NCBI GenBank assembly: GCA_000969725.1 | Contig: JXSR01S064602.1 | Origin: Ophiothrix spiculata | Taxonomy: Eukaryota; Echinodermata; Ophiuroidea; Amphilepidida; Ophiotrichidae | Length of the DNA stretch: 31,027 nucleotides | Strand: one strand, 5' to 3' | Part shown: piece by piece, positions 9,464 through 20,499 of the stretch | How positions within the stretch are numbered: position 1 is the stretch's first letter | Layout of the letters: every line of letters begins with the position of its first letter | Notes under the pieces: generated by a model | The model's database searches: none | What the model was told of the DNA's origin: nothing | The model's input: only the letters and a program-made list of their open reading frames with translations | Program-made: the position numbers and the translations under genes

Positions 9464-10470
9464 CCAAATGTGCACATTCTGATCTTGTACTAGAATTGTA
9501 CTATAATTTACTCGATTTCTTCCAGGGAATATTATATTAAAGTGAAAGGTCAGTTATTTTGTATGATATGTTACAATTTTGTATGTTATGTTAACAATAA
9601 AACGTTTTTTATTGGGATAATTGTATATATTTGTCATTATCATTACAGTCTGATGGTGAAAAAAACAGTGGTCATAACACACTAGTATTTAAGAATATTT
9701 AATATTTTATGACCCACCCATCAATACACCAATTTTGATGGAAGCAGCTAATTTTACTCCAATTGGGTGCTTTTTTTGCAATTTTTCCCCAAAAGCACCC
9801 AATTTATGAAAATTGGGTGCTTTCATCTGAGAAGAAACTAAAATCCACCCGATCGCTATACCAAATCTGAAAAACCCATCCCGAAAGGCAGGCACATTAA
9901 CGTATACCTTGTCAATGTAAGTAACCCCCCGGGGAAATCTAACATGTTCTTAATGAAGATTGCAAGGGAAATGTGCACAAATATGGAAATGTTTTAGTGG
10001 CATTGTGTATTCTTCTGACATGTCACGGTTTGAACAATCATAGCTCTATTTCTTGGTGCCATATGAATTTGAAACAAGTGCCATAGTGCCAAGCAGAATT
10101 ATAGTTCTTATTGAACCTGCAATAAAACAAATCAACTGGAATTTTATAGTGGATGGTCACAATATTAAAAATTCAAGAAATTGTTTGCACCCATTTTTGA
10201 CTACGCAATTTGCAATGACCATTCAACGCATGCTTTGCTACTGTGGGTGGTTGATAATGCGACGTATGGTTGTGTATGTTACACACGGGCAATTATGCAA
10301 GACACAGATGTACCTTCAGATTTTGTTATAAAATGCCTGTTTGTGTCATTTTTCTTGATAAGTATTATGTGAACTGTATTTTTTTTTATATATTAACAGC
10401 TTTTAACATTTTAGGATTTTCTGAAAATAATTCCTATTGAAAACTCAATTGTTCTTGTTACGGTTTCGGC

Positions 10471-10710
10471 AATCCTTTCTGCTGTCTCCCTCAGTGGATT
10501 GTGGTGGAATCAAATTGATCCAGTTGGATGGGGTTTTGTGATGTCAGACGCTGATGTCATTTGAATCAATTGATTGTACAATTTTTTAGTCACTTCGACT
10601 CACTTGTACAATCTATTGATCCAGATGACATCAGGAAGCTCCAGCCGCCCAGCTGGATGGCGTTTTGCAAGTACCACCACAATCCACAGAGGAAGGCAGC
10701 AGAAAGGACT
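10471..10710. mobile_element. Foldback MITE, about 240 bp
   Basis: Almost the whole element is a gapped palindrome. Outer arms carry TCCTTTCTGCTG and GTGGATTGTGGTGG with reverse complements at 10675-10710. The inner arms CTGATGTCATTTG-ATCAATTGATTGTACAA pair with the reverse complement ending at 10634 around a centre near 10580-10598. No ORF. Confidence 0.7.
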
Positions 10711-10858
10711 CTATTAAAATCCCAATATGATTGAAAAGATGACATTCCTGATGAATCTTTTCAAAGCTTTTACTTTTGTCAAAATTGAAAAATTCTTTGG
10801 TGCATTTGTAATTTTAGAAGTACATAAACATTGACTTTTCAGTTTACCCAAGACACAT

Positions 10859-11076
10859 GGCCCGTATTCACAAAAGTTATTCCTGGATTTTTCATTCTTA
10901 AAGTAGCTCTAGATAGTTCAGAGCCCAGAGCTAAGTTGGATTTTATACAGCCTGGGATAACTATAACCTGTAGGATAACTTTATTCTTCATTTATGAATA
11001 CAATATGGCATCACCAATGGAAGAAATCAAAAGTTATTCCTGGAATAAAGTTATTCCCCTTTTATGAATATGGCCC
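10859..11076. mobile_element. MITE with GGCCCGTATTCA ends
   Basis: Left end GGCCCGTATTCACAAAA then GTTATTCCTGG; the right end in reverse complement reads GGGCCATATTCATAAAA then GGAATAACTTTATTCCAGG. Sub-terminal GGATAACT and TTTATGAATAC motifs repeat in both orientations. Non-coding. The small frames across it are artefacts of the repeat. Confidence 0.7.
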
Positions 11077-11181
11077 TTTGAGGTATTTTGTAGAAAACTA
11101 AAATACTCTTTGAGATACCTGTACTTCAAAAACAAACAGGGTGACCTAATTATATTTCTTATTTTGGATTTCGTAAAATCA

Positions 11182-11988
11182 ATATGGGCATTTTCACGAA
11201 AAAGTGGACATGAGAAAAATATTGAAAAAAGGATGTAACTATTCAATGAAAATGCTACCACCATATATTTGGTATCAAAAGAAAGCTATTTTAAAGCTCT
11301 TTAAAATGAACCTAATTTTGAAAAGACTGAACAAAGGTGTCTATGAAATTTCTTTAAAAAACCTAATTTTGGGTCAAATTTCTTGATTTTCATAATGAAA
11401 AGTAGTAATTTGTATTTATTTTTTTCAACCCATTCTTGGTTGTTTACTTGGGTGTTATTGTTCTAAATGGCTTAAATAAGGATCAAATGTACACATGAAT
11501 TTGTTTTTTTTGTTAATCCTGACCTGGCTTTACGGTTCAGTGCACCCAAAAATCAGCGGACAAATTGTCCTTCCGTTACCGTCCTTCCGTGACCATGATC
11601 CCTTCGCATTTCGCATTGTTTAAACATAACCGTAGGGAATATTTTGATGTGGAATGTGGCAAACTATTGCAGAAATACCAAGCAATGCATTCAGTAACTT
11701 TGAAATAAAATTTCTTCATAACTTTCATAAAATTTTTCAAAAATGTACGTAAGGTGAAAAACCATGTCCGTTTTGCTGTCCTTCCGTGACCGACCTCATT
11801 AAAATGCATATTTTGCGACAGAGGAATTTTTATGAAAAATTTCCTGTTGAATATGAATGCTTTCAGGTATACTCAACTAAATATGGAATTAGTTTTATTT
11901 TATCTAACTCAATTTTGGCAATGTATGTGTTTGAAATACAGAAAAATTCTGTGATTGTCCTTCCGTTTAACCGTGAAAATGCCCATAT
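11182..11988. mobile_element. Candidate 0.8-kb element with 17-bp perfect inverted ends
   Basis: ATATGGGCATTTTCACG at 11182-11198 has its exact reverse complement at 11972-11988. Between them GTCCTTCCGT occurs four times on the + strand (11567, 11581, 11778, 11957), two of them followed by GACC. The repeats are confined to the right half. No coding region recognised; no clear target duplication. Confidence 0.5.
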
Positions 11989-12677
11989 ACCAAAATACTA
12001 AATTTTAGGAAATTCTATGGAGATAGTGTTTGTAAACCGTAAGTTGTTTAGGGAGTCTTCTTCGTAACTCAAAGCAATACCGTACTATAAAATGGCTCAA
12101 ATATGCTTACTTTTTCTGTTACGGCCATTTGTTGAATTAAATTTGGATCCTGAATTTAATTCCCCATGTATTAGTATTGGTAAGCATGCTTGTGTTTTTT
12201 ATCAATTTTTTGGTGGCAAAACAATTTTTTTGACAAAATACACTTACAACCCTTTTAGATAATCATTCGATCATTTAGATAACCATTTTTGATCAAAATC
12301 TTATAGTATTGCTTTAACTGCTACTTGACTAAAAAAACAAACAAACAAGGATTTTATCATGTTTATAACACAGCAGCACTGGAAACGAGCACAACATTGG
12401 CATTTGATATTGGCAAAAATATACTCATCATTTTTCTGAGCATTTTCATTTGTAACTTTTATCATGGTGTTAAGTGTTCATCATATTTTTACCATCTCCA
12501 AAAATGTCTATGATGGTGACCATGTTTCTCATGAAGGAATAAAATATTTTCTTTATGAAAGTTTTTATTCAGAATTTTCTCTTTATGTAATATTTTTCAC
12601 TTTGTATTATGTTGCACTTTGAATGATGGATTTCTCAGTAAGAAAGTGATGAAGTATATTTTGGCCTTCAGATTTTA

Positions 12678-13310
12678 ATGGGGCAATTCATGATCCACTT
12701 TTAATCCTTAACCTTTTCCTGCCGTAGGGCGTATGGGGTACGCCCTAAATTACTGTCTCCCATACGCCCTAACCAACAGTGAACTATAACTGAACTCAGT
12801 GCCTCTGACCTTCAAAATTACTATTCCAGGCGATTTGTATAGTTCAAACAGGTGTATTACGCTGACGTCTCATTGAATTATGTAGAATATGTCCGACGAT
12901 AATACGAATTTACTTTCAAGGTCAGTTTAGAGTTAAAATACCTTCTGCCTGGGGCAGGGGGAAATGGCCCGTAGGAAAGAGTTAATAAGGGTCACCTCCA
13001 TCAAAATTGATTTTTTAGCTGGGACGAACCCTTGACTGGTATATATTACGATCCCCAGATCATTCTTTCAAATGTGCTTGCATTTTTGAGAAAAGTGAGA
13101 AAATGTGTCATTTTCAAATTACTGTCGGGCCCTGACAGTAATTACAGCACAGCTTATAGAGATTTCAAAAATACTAAAAAGCTCATTACGTGAAAACGAA
13201 TGGTTGGAATCAAGTAAAATATTCAGCATGCATTTATGTTGCAGGCTTCGTTTTAATTAGCCAGAAAAGTGGTGAGGTTATTGTCACATCAGAATCATGA
13301 ATTGCACCTT
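12678..13310. mobile_element. TA-flanked MITE (family X copy 1), interrupted by a piggyBac MITE
   Basis: The ends GGGGCAATTCATGATCCACT and the reverse complement AAGGTGCAATTCATGATTCT are terminal inverted repeats, flanked by TA (12676-12677 and 13311-13312). The interior (TTGCATTTTTGAGAAAAG, CTGTCGGGCCCTGACAG, TGGTATATATTACGATCCCC) matches the reverse complement of the copy at 29603-29951. Removing the nested 274 bp leaves about 359 bp, close to the 349 bp of the other copy. Confidence 0.85.
12712..12981. mobile_element. piggyBac-type MITE nested in family X copy 1
   Basis: It is flanked by TTAA on both sides (12708-12711 and 12982-12985), the piggyBac target. The ends are CCTTTTCCTGCCGTAGGGCG and, in reverse complement, CTCTTTCCTACGGGCC. 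Just inside the left end is a 13-bp-arm hairpin (TAGGGCGTATGGG, 12726-12738, with its reverse complement about 20 bases on). Non-coding. Confidence 0.8.
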
Positions 13311-13341
13311 TAACAATGATTCAAACACAGCTTTTCTTTTA

Positions 13342-13560
13342 GAGGGCGCACCATTAGCTTTCCAGGGGGGAGCAGGAAGTTTTTTGAAAAAACAAATTCC
13401 CCCTCCACAGGCAGAAGTAAAAAAATTCCCCCATGAACATGGAATAGGCAGAAAAACAGTAATTTCTAGGGAAAAAATTGCTCCAGAATGGGGTGTGAAA
13501 AAATTAATCAACCCCGAACCAAGCTTCCTGCTCCTCCCTGGAAATCTAATGGTGTGCCCC
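13342..13560. mobile_element. 219-bp MITE with TA target duplication
   Basis: Left GAGGGCGCACCATTAGCTTT and right (reverse complement) GGGGCACACCATTAGATTTC continue in inverted similarity through CCAGGG-GGAGCAGGAAG, about 40 bp. TA flanks at 13340-13341 and 13561-13562. The 75- and 88-residue frames over it are repeat sequence, not genes. Confidence 0.75.
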
Positions 13561-14495
13561 TAATGATCAAGAAATGAAACAACATAAATTAGAGAAATTT
13601 CCAAAATTCTAATTTGCATTCAATTCATAAAAAGCAAACAAACATATAATACATAATTTACTACCGTACTTAATACATTATTTTCCAATCAAACTGTTCA
13701 AATATATATCATACATAATTGTAGCCTTGCTCCAAGGCGTGAGGCTGTATCCCCTATTCCAATATCCAATACATGCAAGGCCTGCTTCCCATTTCTTTAA
13801 TTATTCTCACTTCCCAATGTATATGATATACAGTAAATCAATGGTTATAACTCCCTCTGAATTCAGTTTCCTACCCACTAGTTGCTCGGAGGAAAATATA
13901 GATAAGCTGTAGACACCCTGGACAGCAGATCCTTTGTCTGTAGTCGCACAGTTCATAATATGTTGTAACAGTCACATAATACATTTGCTTGCTAACAACA
14001 TTTATTTGCAAGTTCACATAGGGGAATGTAATGTCAGGGAATGTGGTTGGACTTATGGTCTAATTTTAGAGTAATGAACTTCAACTACTTTGTGTCCTCT
14101 GTCAGGCCATGGTCAGGGTAGGTTGAGGTTCTATGGTCCATTGTTAAATACCAAAATAGAAAGTTTGAAGAAACTTTAAATGCAAACAGTGATGATTTTT
14201 TGGTTCTCCACTACAATTTGAGACGTTGTGAGAATTAAAGCAGGCCTATATATATTGGATACCTGTGCAACTGTTTTAAAAATAGCATGGACAGTGGAAA
14301 TATAACTTAACTTCAGAAAACTGAATATTTTGGAGAGAGTACAGGACAACAGAGACTTGGAGCAAGTCTAACATAATTGCATAAAATTAAATTAATTGTT
14401 GGATAAATTTAAGAACAAATTAAGACTCTAATATTTGTGTCCTGCCGCAGCAAAAGGATGCAGTTGTTTACTTTCACATGTTGGTCATTATTGTG

Positions 14496-14678
14496 GCATA
14501 TCAGGGGCCGATTTCACTAACATTCAGCGATGGTCGCTAACACCGTTTTGATCGCTAAACTCCAAAAACGATCACTAATAGTAAATACCCGCTATTTAGC
14601 GATTGTTTTTGGAGTTAGCGATCAAAACGTGGTTAGCAACCATCGCTAAATGTTTAGTGAAATCGGTCCCAGATATGC
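14496..14678. mobile_element. Foldback MITE with GGGCCGATTTCACTAA arms
   Basis: The two arms, about 80 bases each, pair with few mismatches: GATTTCACTAA, AGCGATGGT-GCTAAC, GTTTTGATCGCTAA and ACTCCAAAAACGATC at the left have reverse complements in reverse order at the right. The inverted match extends out to GCATATC/GATATGC. A transcript would form a long hairpin. Non-coding. Confidence 0.8.
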
Positions 14679-14827
14679 TATTCGATCAAGTAACAAGTGG
14701 GAGCTGACTACATCTATTTGCCCTGGCGGGACACATATTATAGAATATTTTCCTTAGAATATTCTACATAGTATAAAGTAACTCCCCATTAATCTAATTA
14801 TTAATCACACCTACAGTGATGACAAAA

Positions 14828-15007
14828 TACTGTAAATGTCAATATTTTTGCAATTTAGCAAGAATTTAATTTGTCGGTTTTGATGTCATTGCACATGCAA
14901 AAGAAACCTAGTACAAAAGATACATTTGGCAAGTTTTTATTTTTCGCGAAATTCACGAAAATAAAAACCTTGTGAAAATTTCTACATTTGCAGCCTATTT
15001 TACAGTA
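14828..15007. mobile_element. Small MITE with TACTGTAAA ends and internal hairpin
   Basis: TACTGTAAA at 14828-14836 against TTTTACAGTA at 14998-15007. Inside, 14933-14968 is an imperfect palindrome (GTTTTTATTTTTCGCG paired with the reverse complement ending AAAATAAAAAC). Confidence 0.5.
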
Positions 15008-15381
15008 ACACAAGTAATTGAATTAAAGAATTACCTTCATTTGATGATATGTTATTTAGACGATCGCACAATATTCAAACTCAAACTTTATACATCTTTG
15101 TGGGACCAACAAATACTTATTTATATAATATAATTCATTACCGTATTTAAATGAATTTTACTGGGGCACATCAATCGAGAGAATTGCGCACTATATAATA
15201 CAATTGATTTTATTTGAAATTTGCTCTACAGAAATAAACATTAAGCGGTTGCCAATTCCAGATCATTTAGATGATAAAATCATCACTTTCCAATCAAGTC
15301 TACAAATAGTAAAATGTTTTCACTATAGAATATTCTAAGCAAAATAATATAGCAGTGGAGTCTAAACCAGCCCTTAGGGTA

Positions 15382-15587
15382 CCGTAAACCGGGGGTGACT
15401 TTGAACAAAACTTTGACACGGTTGTTTGCAAAACACACATTTCGCATGATGATGGAAATTTGTAAAGGAATTCAACATAACCATCTCTGGTTAATAGTTA
15501 AAATTCTGTACAAATTACTATGAGGCAAAATGAGTTGTTCATGAACCAGCTTGTCAAAGTTTTGTTCAAAGTCACCCCTGTTTACGG
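15382..15587. mobile_element. 206-bp MITE with TA target duplication
   Basis: Left CCGTAAACCGGGGGTGACTT and right (reverse complement) CCGTAAACAGGGGTGACTTT extend to a TIR of about 37 bp (TTTGAACAAAACTTTGACA in both). TA flanks at 15380-15381 and 15588-15589 suggest a Tc1/mariner-type mover. Non-coding. Confidence 0.8.
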
Positions 15588-15589
15588 TA

Positions 15590-17237
15590 CATGAAAAGAA
15601 GATTTTCTGTACTGTCATTTATGATAATTATGAAAATTGCACAGAGGTATGAGTAGAAAAGGAATTTAAAAGCCGAATCAGTAATTGTCTCAATCTTGCG
15701 CATGTCTGGCGAAATCAATATACCTAAGGATATATCAGAACAAAGCTGCTCAATAGCTGATAGTGTAAACCTTGATTTGACGCACAAACAGCATAAACTA
15801 CAAAACTGACGGAAGTATATCTACCGCTTATAGCCATTTAAAAGTGAAATGTTTCAATTTTTTGGTCATAAACGTTACTTTCGAATCGCCCATTTTCACT
15901 AAGATACCACAAAATACAGCAAAATGAAGTTTGCCAACTTTGAAAAAAATGCCATTACCTTAATTACACAGCCCTGAAACCCGTAAGTTGCCTCAATTTT
16001 GGTTGGATTTCTGATATGGAATTGTATTACACTTTGGTATACTGCCTTGTTGAAGACTCTATAACATTTTACTGAATTTTTCTGAAATTAATGGAATTTC
16101 AAACTGCAATTCAGAAACACACTTTTTTTCTGTTTTGTATGGCAGATTGGTGCCAGGAAATAACATAAAAAACTTGTAAAAATTGTTGTGCACTTTGTGC
16201 TGAACAAAAGAATGTTTACAGAGATATAATTATTACAGTTTTTACAAATGTAGGTTACATTGAATTAATTAGAACTCCCAAGAATATTATTAACTCCAAA
16301 TATACATAAAAGGCCTAAATGTACAAATTAGAAATATGAACCACGTCAACCCAAATTCACTGGGGCAAAAAGATTTTAGTTTGTGTTATTGGGAGTTTGT
16401 GTTATCAAATCCATCTCACATAGAAGGGACTCCAAAATATTTTTGTCTATCAGGGTTTTACGAGGTTCAACTGTAGTTCTTGGTTAACCAGAAACAGACA
16501 CCTGTTTAGTAAGCCTTATAAAAATATTCATTGCTTTCAAAATATATACAACATATGGGTATAATTTTATATTCACAATGTTGGTAAAACTCATAGAATG
16601 CAAAATTCAGTATTTTGTATGAGATACTTATGAGAGATAAACAACCTGCAATTTGCAAACAATAGTTCGATCCAATTCACAAGGGTCAAAGGTCACACGA
16701 ATGGTCAAATTTTTAACTTTGCCCGATTTCAAAGATTGCGTTGTTTCGTCATTAACTAGCAATCAAAAAGCTCTTCTGCAAGTCTTCATTTAAAAAGAGC
16801 CAAGAAGAGCATTTTAATGCTCCTCTAAAATTGAATTTTACATTGCGTTGTACGCAACGTCAGTCTGGCCTTGTTTGCAGTTCCGATTTTCTGTCACAGA
16901 AATATTTCAATCACAGATGTGGGTCTCTAATACTTTTGAAACTGACTAAATTGTCAAAATCATTCATTTTTTAAATAAATGGCTCTATTTAATTACAATT
17001 ATGATACAACAATCATCATTTATATCTCTAACGACAATATACAAGCAGAGCAGAGTGTATCATTTAAATAGATTCCTGTCCTCTGATTGGTTAAAATGGG
17101 GGCTTGAATTTGACTATGCCCTATAAATTTATTATGCCAAGGACATATTTTTCAGTAGGCTTGATTCACATATCTTGTGTTGTGTAACTTGAGCATTTTG
17201 CATGTGACATGAACTTTCTTGATCAAAGACATGCTAC
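15590..17237. other. Intergenic stretch without recognised genes
   Basis: AT-rich DNA between two MITEs. Small hairpins are visible (TTGCGT-TGT-ACGCAA near 16843-16858, GAGCATT-TT-AATGCTC near 16806-16821). No ORF with a recognisable domain, no tRNA, no long repeat found. Confidence 0.6.
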
Positions 17238-17620
17238 AGCATACCTGTCAAGTCTCCCGATTTAGGAGGGAGTCTCCCGATTCTAGGCAGCCCTGGTAGA
17301 TCAGGTTACCATATAGCTCTATACCTCCCGCTTTTTAAAAATAATATCCCGATAAAAAAGGTTCTACTGCGATGTTCCCCTAGCGTGTACTACAGACCAC
17401 GTATACAATACATTTTGTTAAGAGATTGAAAATGATTCATTTTGCGAGTCGTATGTGCGCTTTGGAGACCATTTTTGTCCCTTTTCAGTTTTCAAAAGCT
17501 ACGTAATTTTTTTGGGTGTACATTTTGGGCCTCATATGTCAGTTGCCCGTAAATGTTACCTCATTTAAGTGATTACAGAAATCTCCCGCTTCAGAATATG
17601 AAAATGTTGACAGGTATGCT
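17238..17620. mobile_element. MITE with AGCATACCTGTCAA ends
   Basis: AGCATACCTGTCAA at 17238-17251 and its exact reverse complement at 17607-17620. TCTCCCG recurs near both ends and internally (CTCCCG at 17255, 17275, 17325; TCTCCCGCT at 17582). Short perfect TIRs starting with AGCATACCTGTCAA are seen on MITEs of several animals; superfamily not assigned. Non-coding, 383 bp. Confidence 0.7.
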
Positions 17621-17748
17621 ACAGTGTGTAGGCTGCACAAGTTTTAAGTGCTAAAACGGTGTGTTACTTGAAATCAACCAGATGGCAAGAATATATGTAT
17701 TCACTATACATGTATGATATGAATATTGACTGATTTTTGTTCAGGATA

Positions 17749-17836
17749 GAATTATTTCCCCTCGGTGATCTCAAAGCCATGACAAATTGTCCTCAATTTC
17801 GCTTCATAGTTTTGAGATCATGTTAGGAAATAATTT
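17749..17836. repeat. Small foldback repeat
   Basis: GAATTATTTCC and GATCTCAAA at the left pair with TTTGAGATCATG and GGAAATAATT at the right around a centre of about 45 bases. Confidence 0.55.
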
Positions 17837-18006
17837 AACCATGCTCCTCAAAGCAATCAATATTTAATTTATAATTACAACAAAGCAACATTATGATACC
17901 CCACTGCAAGCCACACCAATTGGACATATGTACATTCAAACACTTTATGTATCATAGCATGTATTGACATTCATTGTATTAATGTTAAGTGTTAACCCAT
18001 TGTTTC

Positions 18007-18525
18007 TGGAAAAGTTTTTGCTCCGTTCCTTTTTCCTCCGTTTTCGATGTGTAAATTTCTGGAAGCGGGCATGATGGTGATGTGTGTAGATTTGGTCCTT
18101 CAGACAAAATATGTACTTTTGGTGCCAAAAGTCTGAAATGTCTAACTTAACTTTATTGTACTTTTTAGATTCTTGAAAACAACTGTCCAGGATTCCTTAA
18201 AGTTTTGATTTTGATTTTAGTTTTTAAAAGAATTGCCAAAAATAAATCAAAAATCAAGATTTTGGGACCAAACTGGCCACTTTTGGGGCAAAAATCACTC
18301 TTGACCCTATTTTTGGTAAATAAAGACAAAAATCAGATATATTTAAGAAAACTGACTCTAGAAATTGGTTTCTAGATTTCAATTTCCATGCTTTCCAGAA
18401 ACTTTTGGCACCAAAACACATGTTTTAGGGTCAAATCATAGATTTTTGTCAAAAATCAAACTAAATTTAAGGTTTAATATGGATTTAATTTCCAATTGAT
18501 GATCTACAGAGCAAAAACTTTTCCA
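18007..18525. mobile_element. Candidate 519-bp element beside the zinc-finger gene 3' end
   Basis: TGGAAAAGTTTTTGCTC at 18007-18023 and its exact reverse complement at 18509-18525. Inside are TTTTGGTGCCAAAAG and ACTTTTGGCACCAAAAC and A/T-rich simple sequence. It lies 62 bases beyond the zinc-finger stop codon, so it may supply part of that 3' UTR. Confidence 0.5.
18152..18157 (-). promoter_or_regulatory. Possible polyadenylation signal for the zinc-finger gene
   Basis: AATAAA on the minus strand, 430 bases past the stop at 18587. It lies within the candidate transposon at 18007-18525. Position only; AATAAA is common in AT-rich DNA. Confidence 0.2.
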
Positions 18526-18586
18526 AGTTACTGTGTACATTTCCATTCATGACTACAAAGTATAATACTTTCACTTTAACCCAATT

Positions 18587-18850
18587 TCATTGTCCACCAT
18601 GTTCCTGAGCATTCACACGGTCTTTCAGTAAAGCAATAGCTGACAACATACCACTGGCGTTTCCAAAATTGATGATCTGTTCTCCAACCTGTGACATTGA
18701 CCCTGTCTGCTGCTGACCATCTGGTGCCGATGATGTTGTTGAAGGCTGCTCTTGCTCTTCAGCCGCAACAACTGAAGGGGTTTGGTTAACTGCCTCCTCA
18801 CTAACTGGTGCTGATGATGCGGTTTCAGTAACAATTGAAGGCTGCTCTAG
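18587..18850 (-). CDS. C2H2 zinc-finger protein, C-terminal end of last exon (beyond gap)
   Basis: Continuation of the last coding exon, separated from the rest by 190 N and a misplaced segment. It encodes the end of the repetitive tail (SIVTETASSAPVSEEAVNQ, then a second VVAAE-EQPS unit) and a unique C terminus ending VNAQEHGGQ, with stop at 18587-18589. Its first 46 bases (18850-18805) are identical to 19239-19194. If the two are superposed and the material between is removed, the frame from 20434 runs uninterrupted to this stop, giving a predicted whole protein near 1167 residues. Under the alternative that the locus is truly duplicated, this piece belongs to a second, partial copy. Confidence 0.75.
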   Translation of the reverse strand, partial: LEQPSIVTETASSAPVSEEAVNQTPSVVAAEEQEQPSTTSSAPDGQQQTGSMSQVGEQIINFGNASGMLSAIALLKDRVNAQEHGGQ

Positions 18851-19040
18851 NNNNNNNNNNNNNNNNNNNNNNNNNNNNNNNNNNNNNNNNNNNNNNNNNN
18901 NNNNNNNNNNNNNNNNNNNNNNNNNNNNNNNNNNNNNNNNNNNNNNNNNNNNNNNNNNNNNNNNNNNNNNNNNNNNNNNNNNNNNNNNNNNNNNNNNNNN
19001 NNNNNNNNNNNNNNNNNNNNNNNNNNNNNNNNNNNNNNNN
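18851..19040. other. Assembly gap (190 N)
   Basis: A run of undetermined bases inside the last coding exon of the zinc-finger gene. The frames spanning it contain only X residues and have no meaning. Confidence 1.
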
Positions 19041-19193
19041 TTCTGCTTAAAAGAACGATCACAATGCGAACATTTATACGGCCTCTCCCCGGTGTGTATC
19101 CTCATATGCGTTGTCAAAGCCGAATGTTTTCCCGCCACGTAGTTACACACCGAACACATGTACATCTGCGCATTATGCTCAGTCTTCATATGT
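19041..19193 (-). pseudogene. Displaced copy of zinc-finger exon segment (fingers 15-16)
   Basis: 153 bases matching 22184-22336 with one difference (C at 19136 for G at 22279). They encode MKTEHNAQMYMCSVC through SFKQ, a finger and a half of the main exon. The segment lies directly after the N gap and joins at 19193/19194 to the repetitive tail, putting a stop (GAC ATA TGA) into the tail frame. It has no splice site of its own. Either an assembly chimera or the end of a tandem duplicate of 19194-22336; it is not a functional exon as placed. Confidence 0.8.
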
Positions 19194-20434
19194 CTGGTGC
19201 TGATGATGCGGTTTCAGTAACAATTGAAGGCTGCTCTAGATTTTCAGCTGCTACTACCGATGAGGTCTGGTTAACTGCTTCCTCACCAACTGGTGATTCG
19301 CTGACAGTAAAAACAACGGATGGCTTTTCATCTACTGGTTCTGATGTTGTCTGGTAAACAACAGATGCCTGTTCTTCAACTGGGGAAGACATCTGGTAAA
19401 CAACAGATGTCTGTTCTTCTACCGGAGCTGATGTGGTCGTGTAAACAACGGATGTGTTTTCGTCAACTGGTCCTGACGTAGTCTGATAAACAACTGATTC
19501 TACTGGTGCAGATATTGTCTGGTAAACAACAGACGGCTGTTCTTCTGCTGTTGCCGATGTCTGGTAAACAACAGATGTCGTTTGTTCTTCCGGTGCTGAT
19601 GTGGCCTGGTAAACGACGGATGTCTTTTCTTCTACATGAACTGGTGCTGATGTTGTCTGGTAAACAACTGCTCTCTGCTCCCCAACTGCTGCTGAGGTAG
19701 TCTCATGAACAACTGGTGCTACCGCGGCATGGTACACATAATCAGCCGTCTCAATTTGTGCAGTTGTAGTCTCATAAACAACTGTCTGCCCTGCAGCTGG
19801 TGCCGCAGGTGTCTCGTAAACCACCGTCTCTCCAGTCGGTGTCGTTGTAGCCTCATAAACAACCACTTGATTTTCCCCCTCAACTTCGACAATACGTTCT
19901 GCATTTTCTGTAAGAACTTGAACAAGCTGCTGAGCACTCATCTCGGTAGCTTCTGCTTCTTTAGCCAGCATCTTTAAAGCGTCGGCGCTTGAACTGTTCT
20001 CGTGGATTTCAATCAAATTAACCGGCACGGAGACTTCTTTTTGCCGCACCAAAGTTGCAGATTTCACAGAGACTTCTTTGGGCTGAATCAAATTTATCGG
20101 TACATTTGGTTTTGGTTTGATTAAATTCACAGGAACACTGTCCTGTTTGCTAAAATTACTAGATGAAACTAGCACCTGTTTTGGTTGAACCGGATGCATA
20201 GGAATTGTCAACTTTGGAACTTTTGGTGTAACTACACTCACTGAAACTTCTTTTTTCACTCGTTGATATCTAACTTTCCCAGGTTGGCATTTCTGCTCAT
20301 GGACTTTGAGGTTGGTTTGTTGGGTGAATCCCTTGTCGCAGACTTTACAACGCCATGGACGGTCCCCTGTGTGTGTCCGCATATGGCATGTGAGGTTATA
20401 TTTTTGGATGAAGGACTTGTGGCAAACATCACAC
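19194..20434 (-). CDS. C2H2 zinc-finger protein, last coding exon: fingers 17-18 and repetitive tail
   Basis: The acceptor TTTTCTAG ends at 20435; the first base G completes the CA of the previous exon as Gln, then CDVCHKSF. Finger 17 (CxxC-x12-HxxxH) follows the TGEKPY linker across the splice junction. TGDRPW leads to finger 18, which ends in Cys instead of His (HEQKC). After a basic stretch come PVNLI-type repeats (VPVNLIKPK, VPINLIQPK, VPVNLIEIH), a helical segment (ADALKMLAKEAEATEMSAQQ) and, from about 19863, about 14 degenerate units of VVYxTTSAPVxEExxS. The tail is probably disordered; a transcriptional effector role is a guess. The frame is open to 19186, where the junk junction ends it; the natural sequence continues at 18850. 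Confidence 0.85.
19240..19865 (-). repeat. Coding minisatellite in the zinc-finger protein tail
   Basis: Degenerate units of about 33-54 bases encode VVYQTTSAPVEEQTS and variants: VVYETPAAP, VVHETTSAA, VVYQATSAP, VVYQTSATA, VVYQTISAP, VVYQTTSGP, VVYTTTSAP, VVYQMSSPV, VVYQTTSEP, VVFTVSESP. On the + strand each shows GTCTGGTAAACAAC or similar. Unit length changes stay in multiples of three, so the frame is kept. Confidence 0.9.
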
Positions 20435-20499
20435 CTAGAAAACAAGAACAGAAAGACTAAATTAGGTCCCCTATGGGTGTGGGAGTGTGTATACGTATG

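Noticed and set aside
13284..13563. Overlapping ORFs of 75 and 88 residues on opposite strands
   Set aside because: Both lie in a MITE with inverted ends; the coding look is due to the repeat.
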